From the NCBI RefSeq assembly GCF_019649055.1, contig NW_026570277.1, positions 620,001-684,000 of the forward strand: a DNA stretch of 64,000 nt, read 5' to 3'. Below are positions 1 to 11,939 of the stretch, in pieces; position 1 is the stretch's first letter, and every line of letters starts with the position of its first letter. This DNA is from Paramacrobiotus metropolitanus (Eukaryota > Tardigrada > Eutardigrada > Parachela > Macrobiotidae). Under the pieces are notes generated by a model. The model ran no database searches. It worked only from the letters and a program-made list of their open reading frames with translations, and was not told the DNA's origin. Both the position numbers and the translations under genes were made by a program.

Positions 1-204
1 GACGCTATTCAGTAAGCTATCAACGCCGGTTAGGGCGTTCACATCAACACGAGTGACTCGCATCTCGGGATAAAAGCGTGCGTCAAATTTTTCACTCATC
101 TCAATAGAGAGCCACACAACCAGTACGGCTTCCAGCATGGTCTCATGGTAAACTAGCCACGACCTTCTGGCCCATTGGGAAACTATGTTGTCTATATATT
201 CCAT
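1..204 (-). CDS. N-terminal exon of an unidentified protein, cut by the window edge
   Basis: An ATG at 204-202 on the minus strand opens a 68-codon frame that stays open to base 1, so the gene continues to the left of the window. The peptide begins MEYIDNIVSQWARRSW and has a short hydrophobic stretch (residues about 25-33, LEAVLVVWL) but no clear signal peptide. I recognise no family. It could be a first exon; the open frame and sensible composition are the only support, so the call is tentative. Confidence 0.4.
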   Translation of the reverse strand, partial: MEYIDNIVSQWARRSWLVYHETMLEAVLVVWLSIEMSEKFDARFYPEMRVTRVDVNALTGVDSLLNSV

Positions 205-1747
205 AATATTTATATTATACTACCTCTGTATACTATAAGAAGCCAACAACACTGTTAGTTTTAGTCGACAAAAATATACAAAACGGATGGTTTGGGTTCT
301 TGTGGTTACTGCAAGTTGCACTATAAAGTTTAAATAAGGTCGGTACCGTGAAGAGACGATACAGTTGTACTAACAGTATTCAAGACTGAAACAGCGGACA
401 TTAAAACAACTCGTCCATGCTGTTACTTTAATTTAGGCAGAACAATGTACAAAGCAAAACGACCAATCATTCAAATAGGAAAAACTCTGCCGTTGATTAA
501 AGCCTGCTGATTATACAGTGCATGCATGGAAAGTGCGTGTAGAACTGTCAGCTGTGTCACAGCTGGCAGTTTTTAATGAAACTTGGATGAACACCCAGTA
601 GAAAACACAAGCTTTCGTGAGCGCAGCGCTATAATAATCCAGTTGCCGATAATGCTCAAACAGAAGCTTCGCGTAAAGTAAATAATACTTCGTTATAGGC
701 TTATAGCTCTTTTTTTCCGTGCTAACAACGAAATTAATCCGTCTGATCATATGAAGTTTTATGTAAACATGTATTGATCTCTGTATAGACATCAGACAGG
801 ATGTCAACTGAACCTCCCTAACCATACCGGTACCTCTACACCGTACTTTCTTGTTTTATCGAAATAAAACGAGCTACATAATTATTAACCAACTTCGAAG
901 TTATTTTCAGCTTTCTTCTTTTACATGAGTGACGGCTGGTCAATAATTATTCGAATACACCGAGGAGCGTTTTGAAAGAGCCGTTAAATTTTCGTGCATA
1001 TTAGGGCTGTAGCAAAATCCAGTCGCATGACAAATTTTTGAGTATAACTGAAAATGCGGATACAGACTTTCGGCACAGTACAAATTAATGTGCGGAAGTT
1101 CTTTACTATAAAAGACTCCGCTCCAGCTTGTGCACGAGCTGTATCTTTGAACCTCTTCGTAAGCTGACAATAATTTTACTGAGATTTTTTATTAGGAGAT
1201 TAAAGCGTACGAATAATAAGTCTCGGCCTAAGTCACATTCTTATACATAGCTCGGCGTGCAATAAGTCCCTTACATTAATTCGAAAGTAGAGAAAAAATA
1301 TTTATCTCTTCTAATCAAGCGGCATGCACTGAGCAGTACAGACTGTATTTATATAATTCGGTCTATGTAATTATCGGTTAAATGGCACGCAGTAGTTTTA
1401 ACCAAGATAAATCTACAGCAGAAAGTCGGGCTTAACAGCGGCGGGCTTTGCTCTGTTTTCACCTATTGACAATAGTTATTGCAAGTAATGCAATGAGAAT
1501 TCAAGCAAGGGCTGATAACAGGCAACAGCCGATAAATTTGACAAAGGCCTTTTTAACAAACAAAAATATTAATGAACATTCTTCAAATTATTATCATGGT
1601 TCGCGCTATTATAACACTCCAACGAAGTTCTGCAGCATTCTGCACTGCAGATATATTTACGTGTTATTTTTCCGTTCCAAAATATTTATTGTCATCCAAA
1701 GGTTCGTACCACGTTTGAACAGTTCAGCCACCACAACAGTGCTTATT
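205..1747. other. Intergenic, AT-rich
   Basis: No convincing gene. Short open frames on both strands have no signal peptide, domain or splice context. It contains the upstream regions of two divergent genes (minus at 204, plus at 1748). Confidence 0.5.
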
Positions 1748-3233
1748 ATGGAAGCGCAAATCAATTTCGCCATAACGCTGCTTTTTTTCGGTGTGACCGC
1801 TGGTAGTGCTGTTAAATTGACATCTCCCTTGCGACCAGCCGTGGGCGTGGTCAGCGAGAAAATATCTGCAGTGAACGGTTCCTCATCGCGTCGTACGACA
1901 GACACGATTGAGATGCCGGTCGGCGGGGGAACAGCACTGGGATACTTGGAAGACCTGGATTTGGGCTACACCGCTTCCCATGAACTTAAGGCCGTGTGCA
2001 GCGGCAGCAGCGTTGCTTTAACCCTTATCGGAACAGATTCCGATCGGCATCTGCAGAGCTCCAGCTTGGTGGTGGGCGATGGCGGTGCCGGTTGTCAGGC
2101 AGCTGCGGAGTACTACAGTTTATGGTTTGTCGAGTTTGATCTCGTTGTCCGTGGATGTGGCCGAACCCATGATGCTGCCAGAAAAGTGTACAAATGGCAG
2201 GTTACGGTGCTGCATTATCCTTTACCAAAAGACGGTATTGCGGTAGCCCCCATACCGACCGTGTACATAGTGGCTTGTGAAGCAAAAAGTTCCATCGACA
2301 TTAATTTGGAGGACCACGGAGTAACCGCGACCAGCCAGCTCGACGCGTTCTGCAACGGAAAGAATGTGGAGCTGAGTTTAATTGTCGCAGACCCTGGCAA
2401 CGAACTGAAGAAACTGGTTCTTGTAGTCGGACGCACTGGCGAAGCGTCTTGCAGCGCCGATACTGGCAATACCAATATGGTCATTCTGAATACTGCGGAC
2501 ACGGCAAACGGATGTGGTCGCAGTGCAGCTCTGGGTAGTGGTGACAAAATAACCTATACGTGGTCCGTGACGGTAAATCATTTCCTAGAACCTTGGGGAA
2601 CTGCAGCGAACCCAATTAGTACAATGCACACGGCGACATGCGACGTATTGATCGGTGTACCCACTGCTGTTACCGATAATCCGCAACCGCTGCCAGTAAT
2701 CGGGGAAGATTTGGCCGGAAGCAGTCCACCAATTGCTCTTAAGTAGGCATAGTGATAACGTAACTCTAGGGCTTCCTAACAGTCTGTTGAAATCCGTTTC
2801 TTTCCTCTTAGATTAGTTAGAGAGCCGAGTAGCACCAGTAGGATATGGACGCTGACGCTGTCACCAGTGGAAACTAACGCTCTCCCTGCAGATTTGTCGT
2901 ATATGATTGAAACGTGCACGGCAACGCCTACCGGTGCTGCTACGCCTATTTTCCACTTCATACGAGACGGGTTAGTGGCAACGAACACAAAGCAGACAAT
3001 AATATAGAGAAAATAATTTGTTTTTCAGATGTATAATTCCGAAGTCCGGTGTAAAGGGCACATACGATATAGCTAAGAAGGAGTACAAGCTCACCGTTAG
3101 GGCTTTTGGGTTTGCCGGGCAATCAGGAACAGTTTCCATTCAGTGCGCTGCCGCTTTGTGTGAAGTTTTAGACAGTGGAACAGGATTGTGCATGCGGCAA
3201 GGGGTAACCCTTCTTGAATGCGTTCCGCGGTAG
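1748..3233 (+). CDS. Secreted ZP-domain protein with two ZP-N-like modules (ZP paralogue A)
   Basis: Three exons, 1748-2742, 2812-2970 and 3029-3233, joined by GT-AG introns of 69 and 58 nt, give 452 residues. An upstream in-frame extension to 1448 exists, but the ATG at 1748 starts a good signal peptide (MEAQINFAITLLFFGVTAGS), so I chose it. Two related cysteine-bearing modules follow, near residues 65-180 and 185-305, resembling ZP-N domains; the second has the ordered Cys pattern of a classical ZP-N (FCNGKNVEL, EASC, NGCGR, ATCDV). The last two exons form ZP-C: ETCTATP, then FIRDGCIIP, then VRAFGFAGQ...VSIQC...LC. ZP domains polymerise into extracellular matrices such as egg coats and cuticle. 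No transmembrane segment or GPI tail is seen after ZP-C, so a secreted soluble or matrix protein is likely. It is paralogous to the gene at 24.6-26.3 kb with identical intron phases. Confidence 0.8.
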
Positions 3234-4327
3234 CCAGAAATTATCGAAAGGAGAAACAAACAAAATAGCACTTCTCAGGTAGCGCGCTACTTCACGAGGA
3301 GGATCAGAAGTGCTTCGACGTGAGTGATCTCCAATGTTCTGACGTTATGACGTTCTTTAGTGTACTACTTCTATAAATATTTTTTGCATTTGGGTGATTG
3401 TGGATTTTCTTTGATTAGTTAGCGCAACGTTGATATAAATAGTCGAAATTAATTATGTCGCAGCACGAAGCCGGAAACAGATAGAGACACAAGCGGGCAA
3501 GCGTCTGTCCGCATTCGTCGTTTGTTTCGTTGCAAATAACTTCTAAGATAGAAGACCCAGCGATTTGCTTTCCTTGTATATATATCATTCGATTTTACTA
3601 ACTCGTCGTGAGCGCAGTTGGTTTGCAGTTACAGCTCTTTATCGCCGATTTATAATATTATGCTGTTTTCTCATACCCGCTTCAGATAGTCGGTCTATCG
3701 TTCTAATTGGGCCAGTATTTTTCACAGTTAGCGGTCCCCGAGCCCGCCTGCATTTTATAAACCTGTGTCGTCAGTAACCGTCTTAAACGTCCGCCGGACA
3801 TCTGAGCTTCCTCCACATGCAGAATTTAGACAAATAACTTGCACCACTGAATGGAATCATCCAATGGAACAAAACAAATAGCAGGTATCCGAAGGAATAG
3901 GAAATTTGGATAATGGGAATCGGAATTTTGGGCTATTGTGTCTTCTCGGTGAACCACGAAGGACAACAATAAGTATTTAACTGCCGGGCTGGCCCTTAAC
4001 CCACCAGAGCCAGGTACCGGAAGGAGTGCGAGTTCCGATTTGAATTTGTTTGTTCTGCATACCTGTCTCATGCGGAAATCTCTGGGCCGGTAGCCATGAC
4101 CCCGCGAACCCCTTTGGCTTGTTTTAACCAACTTCAGTCACGCACTGGATTTTAATAGTGTCCGGTTGTTCACTACTTTAATTATTCAAATGCTCGTCAA
4201 CATCTCTCGTTTGCAATAAAATCACCCAGATTTTCATTACTGCTTTTCCTACCGCTACAGACGGTAAATCTCTCCACTGCGCCAGTTGGCATGCATGGTT
4301 TTGACCGGTTAGGGAACGTGATCCGGC
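3234..4327. other. Intergenic
   Basis: No coding signal I trust; only short frames without domains. It lies between ZP gene A and the MITE. Confidence 0.5.
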
Positions 4328-4569
4328 ACATCGTACTAAATTCGTGTGCATGCACGAACTTTCGCTTTCGCGCCTCTCCGGGCTATCCCAAACAGTTTTT
4401 GCTTCGTTTTATGACATTCTGTAGCCAGATGATTCTAGACACATGTAAAAACCGCTTGTGCGCGCAAATGCTGTTCGGGAGCTCTCTGTATGACAGTAAG
4501 AAAATTCGAAAATGTTTGAGTGCGCGTTAGTGAAAGTTCGTGCATGCATACGAATTTAGTGCGATGTAC
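4328..4569. mobile_element. MITE with ~45-bp terminal inverted repeats (family copy 1)
   Basis: The left end starts ACATCGTACTAAATTCG and continues through GCATGCACGAACTTTC to GCGC. The right end is its reverse complement with a few mismatches, ending CGAATTTAGTGCGATGT. The total is about 242 bp with no coding frame. Diverged relatives lie near 10160-10457 and 17266-17340, sharing the TTTCGCTTTCGCGC arm and the GTAGCCAGAT-like core. This is the layout of a non-autonomous DNA transposon; the superfamily is not clear because no clean target duplication is visible. Confidence 0.7.
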
Positions 4570-4706
4570 TGTACCAGGTCGCTTAAACCGTCCGAACACC
4601 CATTACAAGCAAAAAATGTTGCATAAAAACGATGACCGCTCCGTACTGACCGTAAACTACAATCAGCAGGGCGCAATCCGAGGGAAACCGAGAAACGGCT
4701 GAAAAA

Positions 4707-4784
4707 GGCGCCAATGGGGGAATCGAACCCCGGCTACGTCGTTAGATCCGCGTAGCCGTATGCAGTACCACTGCACCACGGCGC
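4707..4784 (-). tRNA. tRNA or tRNA-like gene, isotype unresolved
   Basis: The minus strand holds a clear A box (TGGTGCAGTGG) and a perfect B box (GGTTCGATTCC). GCGCC pairs with GGCGC at the ends, and a TTTTT pol III terminator follows directly (bases 4706-4702). The D arm (TGCA/TGCA) folds. The anticodon arm is odd: an 8-bp stem (CGGCTACG/CGTAGCCG) closes a 12-nt loop, and one extra base sits between T stem and acceptor stem. It may be an intron-bearing tRNA, a tRNA-derived repeat or a decayed copy, so I give no anticodon. Confidence 0.55.
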
Positions 4785-7405
4785 AATACGTTGAAATCAT
4801 TTAAAAGATTTTGTCGCTGTACGTGAGCCGCTTCTCTCCTCACACTACCTTTCCATTTAAAGGCTTTAAATTCCGTGCACTGTCTTTGACTGCGTGCACT
4901 ACATTAGCACTCCTTTATCCGCCTACACAACCTTTTATTTTTAAATTTAAAAACAGAAAACGATTTTAAATTTTCACAAGTTTTGCTTTCCGAGCTTGGT
5001 ATAGTGCAGAACTCGGACGTATATTAGAACTTACTTCGGATTAGAGTGAATTACACTGATTCCACTGTTCTGGAGTACATCATATGATTTAAGTACTATA
5101 AGCATATATTATTACGGAAATCATTTGACGATAAGAAGTACAGTATGACAGTGCACCAACCAAAAGGCAGCGTTGATCGGTAGTATATCAAATAAAATGT
5201 CAAAGGTAGTTTAGCGAATGCAAGGTGGTGCCCGAAAAGTAGTGCACAGCATGAAAAGGCGTACGAAAGGTATTGTACGGACTACGGAGCAAATGGGGAA
5301 GGTAGTGTACGGAGTGGTCACCTAAAAGAAATGCAATCAGCAGTTAGGATATCAGATCGATAATTGATCAGGGATCAAGCAATTCCCGTTCGGCAGCCCT
5401 GAAAAGGACAATGGTACAATAAGGTACAGGTACTTTGCGAAGGTTCAAGGATCTTTACGCAAACATTTTCCTCAAAAATCGATAGTAAGGAGATAACGTC
5501 GAGACTGATAAACGAACCGACCACTATCCTCCTACACATCTCTCCGAACGTTCCGTCAAGCTCTAGATGACGTCAATTGGAAAGAACTGAAATGGTCAAA
5601 GAAATTCTTGCATATGCAATAAAGTGTTCCTGCATATGCAATCAAATCGTTATGTTACTGCTTGTAATTTTGCTCGTTGTCTCAGTACACAGACGATCAG
5701 TACGTAAGTGTCCATGCTTTCCATTTCTCCTGCAAGTTTAATTAAATGTTTTGAAATTGTGAAAATTTTGACCTTAATTTTTTTTGCGGATATTTTTCTT
5801 CTTAGGCGGGTTTTTGGTTTTATGCATGGACACCAGTACAATCGTCTAACTCACCTTTTTTCCACTACCAGTCCAAACCATCGCACTCACTGCATTCATA
5901 TCACTGCACTCAGTCCAACACCAACGTTTTTGTCATTTTTTTTGTTTTCCACTGTTGTTTGCATTTTTGTATCACTTTCCGTCACGTTTGTTCTTATATG
6001 CAAAACTGCTACACTGTCCACTGCTGTAAAAGGGCACGACCCTCGCACGAAGACAATAAATTCCTTATTATTATTATTAAACAAACAGTTTCAAAAATAG
6101 CGAGCGTTGTCCCAATAGTTATCATCACAGAAGGGAACAGAATAATCAGCAATAATTCTTTAACAATAACGTAACAATAACATTACTGGTAAATGAATTT
6201 CTGATATCAGCAGATTGAATCGCACCTGATGATTCGCTCACGTAACGTCTGGCAAACCGACTCCCCATCGTACTTACGAAATGCCCGTTCAATTAGATCG
6301 TGTGATGATGCGCATTGGAGGAGAGGGCGTACAGTGTACCGATACCCTTCGCATTCAACCTTTATTAGAACAAGGGAAACGTTTCAAGTTACAAAATCGC
6401 TATGTGATACAGTAATTTAATCGTATGGGCAAAGAAGTAATGAAATCGTATGGGCGGGAAGGCACAATATTTGGTGCTAAGTCTTCCAGTGAGTGGAATT
6501 TCTCGTCGGAGTTTCGAACGACGTATCATATCACATTTACCTACAATACTGATGTCATTGTCAGCAGCTTCCTATAACGAATGCCAGCGTGCTCGAATTT
6601 CGCACTGACTTCACGCTCTAACAACTTTAGCAATATGTACTAGAAAAATGCACGTTGGCGTGCATTGGCAGACCGGAGCGAAGCGATCGAAAATCGTGTT
6701 TCATTGCTGTACGATTCTCGAGTACTGGTGATCTAATTTTACTAATTTACTAAAAATATGGCTAGCAGGCATAGATCGGAAAAAGAACAGGTGTCCTTGT
6801 GAGTTTCTTGTCACGGTTTCTCCACTGGACAGTGATGTTGCAAATCGGAATTCAGGACTGTCAAAAAGTTTCCGTCAGTGAATGATTACGATTACCAAAA
6901 GCAAGAAATACACGGTCACTGTGCGGCCAGATTGCAGGCCTAATTTAGTAATTTAGTAGAACGTCGTTTCGTACGAACGAAAGAAAATCAAAAAATCAAA
7001 TCAGGATTAGAAATAGCTTGGCCAGCGTCCGATAATGTGAATAGTCAGTCAGAACAATTAGGCACAACACTGCGAACCGTTTTGACGACATTGTCAGCTT
7101 TGGTATTATACTGAAAATGAAAACCGATTAAGTACAGAAAATAAGAGACCGAAAATGTACAGAATAAGCGATTGGCACTTCGTCGCTAAGAATAGCGAGA
7201 TGGCGCATGTTTTGATTTTGTCTTATGTTTTTCATCTTGTGTTTTATTTACCCCGTCATGAGCAAATAAGCATTCGGATTCAGAATACTAGAACTGTAGA
7301 GCACATTACGCAAAGATAATGAGGTGATTTACCGTTTTCTGCAACAGAAACAAATACAGAGACATTTTCTTACAGCTGGAACGCACGGCACGTCTGTACA
7401 CATGA
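4785..7405. other. Intergenic, no supported gene
   Basis: About 2.6 kb without a convincing gene. Two copies of the palindrome TGCATATGCA (5609-5618 and 5631-5640) sit 22 bp apart. A 17-codon signal-like peptide starts at 5652 and ends at a GTAAGT at 5704, but I could not extend it into a real protein. Confidence 0.45.
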
Positions 7406-8702
7406 TTACACAGACAACGGCTTCTTTGCATGATAATTGGCAAAGAATAAATTCGTTACATACTTCCAGCTATCCAGCTGCCATCTTGCCAGTGTCTGAA
7501 CATCCCAGTTCTTGTACATTTTGCCAGATCCACCATTTTCGTCGACCTTAAAGCGGTCATGAAAATATCCCTGATGGGTGTCACTGAAATTACCACATGT
7601 TACACCATCCTGGTTTCTCCAGTTGACCATAACGCCAGGCTCAGCTTCGGTGATTCGAGGTGTTTTTGTAAGCCAATCCCACAGGTGGAACATGGACGGG
7701 CAGAGGCACCATATGTCGCTTGTGCATAACGGATTGTACTGGAGATTTAAGCCGGGGCGCCAGCCCGACTGCGTTAGACAGTCCAAGAAGCGGTTGTCCA
7801 CGGTGGTCAGGTTGTTTCCACCCAAATCAACGAATTCGATGCGGCGCATGGTGAATAACCGGCTCAGATATACTTGCTGAACGTCACTCGTCATGAGAGA
7901 GACACGCTGTAAGAAATGAAATACAGTTGCAGTTGTTATAATTTGCAGTTTTTGCAACGTTTGTTGGCAACGTTACCTTAATGGTGTCAGCTAGTGGTAT
8001 GAACACCGACCAATCGAAATGGGGCAAAGTGTTGTCACCAATGCCGATCTCTTCTACGCTGGACGTTAGTATATTCCCTGGAGTCGGCACAAAGGCCTCC
8101 ATGGCGTCTAAGGCGATGGCAGAGAGTCGGTTACGCTCCAGTGTCAGGCTCTTAAGAACGGAGAAACCCGCAAACGTATCACGTGTGATCAAGGGCAGAT
8201 AGATCTCCCGGAGGCGCAGTTGTTGAACCGTCTTCTTGACGTTAACCAGGAAACGGCCAATAGGAAACGGGAGATCATCGGGTGCCACCCAGATATTGCT
8301 TAGACGAATTTCAGTAATATTGGGTCGCGGCGGTAGCGGATCAAACCCGGGCAGCAGGCAGCTGGAATAGCATTTGTCCGAAAAGCGGATCCAATTATAC
8401 GTTGTCGTTCTGTATCCAAGAATCAGAAATGATTTGTCGACAGGAATGGCACTAACGTTGTACACGGGCTTCCCACAGGCACAGTACAGCCATTGCGGGT
8501 CACAGGCTGGTAAGACGTACGTTGGACAGTCGGGCACTCGATGGGGGTCTTGAAAAAGCCCAGCGAAACCGTAGCCTACTATCCTAGAATCAAAAGATCG
8601 CAAGGGAAGATCTGCAGAAAGCGGCAGGATGAGGACGACAGTCGTTATCAACCAGGCAAATACGACATTATGGAACAGACGCACAGGGATTATTGAATTC
8701 AT
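7406..8702 (-). CDS. Secreted leucine-rich-repeat protein
   Basis: Two exons on the minus strand, 8702-7977 and 7906-7406, are joined in phase 0 across a 70-nt GT-AG intron and encode 408 residues. A longer frame exists upstream, but the Met at 8702 is followed directly by a hydrophobic signal sequence (about residues 8-30, including VVFAWLITTVVLILPLSA). A cysteine-rich N-terminal part follows, then irregular leucine-rich repeats (for example LRLREIYLPLI, LKSLTLERNRLSAI and IEFVDLGGNNLTTV). After them comes a C-terminal cap with LNLQYNPLC and CLCPSMFHLW. No transmembrane helix follows, so it is probably secreted. LRR ectodomains bind proteins; the partner is unknown. Several NxS/T sites fit an extracellular location. 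Confidence 0.75.
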
Positions 8703-9546
8703 TTTGTATGTCTTCTTTCTCAAAGCAGCAGCGTGTCTCTTTTTGAGCATTTAACGCAAGCAGAAGAAACGCACAATTTATTAAGCAAATGGACTGCAGA
8801 AGATCCTCTGAATGCCGATAATTTCGAGAAATACGCATGCTGCGCATACCGTCTACAGTCTGATGCTCACAACCCGGAACATTACTGGCCTTACAGCCGG
8901 TACGGCATAGACCCGCACTAGTCATCGCTGAAAAATAGTGCTTTATCGGAAATATGAAAGTTCAAAAGTCCTGCTGCGTAGCCGGTAATGGTTCAGCTGA
9001 GGTTAATGTCGCAATATAAAAGCGATTGATGTAGCCTGCAGGTGCTTATTCGTCAGTGTTTTATGTTGGCTTAATGCTTTGTATGTTGCAGTGAACGTTG
9101 GCAATTGGCTCGAAAACTTAGCCTCGCGAAGACCCTTTGGTACCGGCATGGAAGGAAAATACCAGTTGCGAAACTTCCTTAAGCCCTGTAGAACGACGTT
9201 ATAAAATAAACAACAAGAATTTCATTGCATTTTCTGATGGAAACGATCACCATAGCATGATGGTTACCTTTTTGAAGGCGTGTACGCCAATGCGAGTTGG
9301 TTGTCTCCAACGCGAGCTGGTTGTCTGTAGCGTGTCCGCTCCAGTCCGCAAAGGCTTCATTGTCAATGTGAATATCATTAAATGATTAAAGTTACATCAG
9401 TGGAACACGGAAACGACAACTAAAACTGCATGTACAATAAACATCAGAGATATAGTGTTCAAGCAAATCACGGATGAATACTATAGCTTAAGACTGATGG
9501 TGAATTTTTTTAAATCGTTGGAAATTTTATAGAGTGTGGATGTTCC
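8703..9546. other. Intergenic with an isolated TATA-like site
   Basis: A TATAAAAG at about 9015 on the plus strand suggests a promoter, but no plausible coding start follows. No gene is supported here. Confidence 0.4.
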
Positions 9547-10038
9547 CACCACGTCGCACCACCATTTGGCTATTCTCACCCCTTTATTGCATTTTTCATA
9601 CAATATGTTGTTTGCGTCTAAAAGATTTTGTTTACAGATTTCATTAGCTCTGCCATTAGCGGTGCTTTTTTCTTTAAGACTGGCGCCACCGCCGGCCGAT
9701 ATTGTATCCAGCCGCATTTTCTCTGTGCCGAATGTTTTCGCGTCTTCTTATTACTGAATATTGCTTCTTCTGATTTTCCAGCTTTTGGCGATTTCGAACG
9801 CGGAAACAATTGCGAAAACGCCATAGTCGTAATCATCTTTTTGCTCTTTGCTATTCCATAATGACTCCGTGAAAGTCGTCACCGGTATGCAACGAGTTAG
9901 GAATAGACAAAAGAAGGTGTACGAAGTGGTCGCAATAGCCAGTAATGGTGTAAAAACTATTCCAAAAAGGTGGTGCGAATAGCTAAAAACATGGTGAAAG
10001 GTGGTGAGAATAGCCAAAGGTGGTGGCAAGGTGGTGAG
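9547..10038. repeat. Inverted-repeat element with clustered sub-terminal repeats
   Basis: The left end carries CACCACCATTTGGCTATTC and the right end the reverse complement (GAATAGCCAAAGGTGGTG). On the right the motif GGCTATTC-GCACCACC recurs about three times. The roughly 490-bp unit includes a minus-strand frame (9717-9481) rich in Lys, Asn and Cys that could be a decayed ORF. It is probably a non-autonomous DNA element; the superfamily is unknown. Confidence 0.45.
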
Positions 10039-10159
10039 GACTGAGAATAACGGTTTCCTTTTCTATATGCACTGCAACGTTGTCCGAGCGGAAAGATTTA
10101 GGTGGAGAAACTCGGACCATGATTAAAATCAATGTGACCTATTAGGGGAAGTGTACCGG

Positions 10160-10457
10160 TACATGGCACATACCAAAATCGTGGACATCTACTAAAGGTT
10201 TTCGCTTTCGCGCATTCCCAAACACTTATCGCATTGTTGTATGAAATTGTGTAGCCAAATCATTGGTATGCGTACACTGGCGTAAAAACCGTTTAGGCGC
10301 GCAACATTTGATTGAGAAGTTATGGCAGGTAAAAAATTCCAAAAAATTTAAACGCACGGAGTTGTAACAAAAGTTTCATGATAAATCGATGCTCTTTAAA
10401 TTTCGCATGAAACACACAACCATGAAGATCGTTTTTAGTGCGATGCATCACCATAAC
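10160..10457. mobile_element. MITE family copy 2, diverged
   Basis: It shares with the 4328-4569 element the arm TTTCGCTTTCGCGCATTC, a middle part (TGTAGCCAAATCATT and CGTAAAAACCG) and an end resembling TTTAGTGCGATGCATC. Its inverted repeats are more eroded than those of copy 1. Confidence 0.5.
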
Positions 10458-10717
10458 GGCGACGCATTCTCTTAAGCACCAGCTTCAGTGAGTAGAGTTC
10501 TTTTATTACGTTCAAGAAATCTAACAGACATCTGAAGACGCAATAATTTCTACGCAACAGCAGTTTTCAGGGACTTCTGTTGTATGCAAAATGCCAGTAA
10601 AATTAATGCGGCGCGCGCCGACTGCAGGATTTCTCGCACATGATTAAAAAAGTCCAAGAGCAGCAGCTGATGCTGTTTCAGATTCGCCGTTCAAACGGCA
10701 ATGCTTCGTAAAAGATA

Positions 10718-11832
10718 CAGGGGTGCCGCGCCAAGTTCGGACAGTTTATCTTAAAAATCACTTCAGGTCACCCACCAACAAATTACTAGTCATTCAATTT
10801 TTCTATTATTACTGTATGTGTCATGCATCTTTTTCACTATGGGTCACGAAGCTGAGGGCGTGGCTTGCAATACAGCGAGATTTAAAGTAAAGCAGACCAG
10901 AATAAAAAAACTGTTCGACCCAACGAACATCCTAGTCTCCCTCCTGTTTAGAATTTGTTAAGAAATTGCACTGATGCTATAGTCCAAAAAAGTTTATGCT
11001 GGACTGTTTGCCATTCAAAGCCCTTGCTAAATTTGTCTGACTCCATTCTATTTCAATGCTGGCGATGTGACCTTTGCAATATTACTGGAGGCACTGCCAG
11101 AATGATGGATGGTGCCCTTTGAGAGCTCGCACAGGAATCGCAGTAGGTCGGATGTGTCAAGTATGTAGAAAGAACTCGTTGGCCAAGCACCGAGCAACAT
11201 TTTAAGCTCTTTTTTTTGCCCAAAAGGCCTGCGACATCCCATTTCAGCACGTTTTCGCACCAGCGCAAAATTTATATGGCCACTGCTTTGTCGGTGTTTT
11301 CTCCGATCCTTCTGCCACCTCTATCTTATTGCATGCTTGGTAGATAACAGGAGGAATGCGAAAATCCTCTACTTTGATGCATGTCTCATTCTTCGCAAAC
11401 ATCATCTCGAAGTTATGTATCTCGGCGCGCTAGGCAACTACATTCTTCCGGAAGCACTGTTTAACATACAAGTCTATGGGAGGTGCATCTTCTTTCTGGG
11501 TCACCTCGAGCACCAACCACAAGAAAGTCTTTTCTGACCCATACCACTTACTTTTAAGGCCACTCAGCAATTTAGAAAAATGTCGATCAAAAAAGGTCAC
11601 GTGGGGAATTTTCTAGAAGGTCAGTTATAAGCCCCCTGGAAATGACCACTACCCCATCCTGGTTTTAATCGGCTGAGTATTTATTACCCCATCTAGCATT
11701 TCGAAATTTAGCATATTCGGATCCGCAATAAAAAGTTACACTAGAAAAGTGCAAACTAAAAAGTGAAACCACGTATACTAATATTTTTAAATTTAATTTT
11801 CGCAACTGTCCGAACTTGGCGCGGCACTCCTG
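10718..11832. mobile_element. Tc1/mariner-like DNA transposon, non-autonomous or decayed
   Basis: The left end, CAGGGGTGCCGCGCCAAG, continues as TTCGGACAGTT. The right end is the inverted copy (AACTGTCCGAACTTGG followed by CGCGGCACTCCTG). Inverted repeats are about 27 bp with one mismatch, and a TA dinucleotide flanks both sides (10716-10717 and 11833-11834). CAG termini with TA duplication fit Tc1/mariner/pogo. The 1115-bp interior has only short frames; I see no DDE/D transposase motif, so it is non-autonomous or too decayed to read. Confidence 0.7.
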
Positions 11833-11939
11833 TAGATCACGGTGGCGGCCAGAACGCCCGCAATAGAGAAAAGGTGAAAACAATAGCGGAAGATCGTAAT
11901 GCTAACCCGAGTTGACTTCTTTGTTAAATGTTAACCTCA

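Noticed and set aside
511-1170. Minus-strand frames of 104 and 76 codons
   Set aside because: No domain, signal peptide, splice context or biased composition; typical random frames in AT-rich DNA.
5652-5848. Possible tiny secreted peptide: signal-like exon 5652-5703 with GTAAGT and a later acceptor near 5808
   Set aside because: The joined product would be about 31 residues with no mature peptide of interest, so chance is the simpler explanation.
9137-9385. 82-codon frame downstream of a TATA-like site
   Set aside because: It has no ATG start in a sensible place and no motif; the TATA-like site alone is weak.
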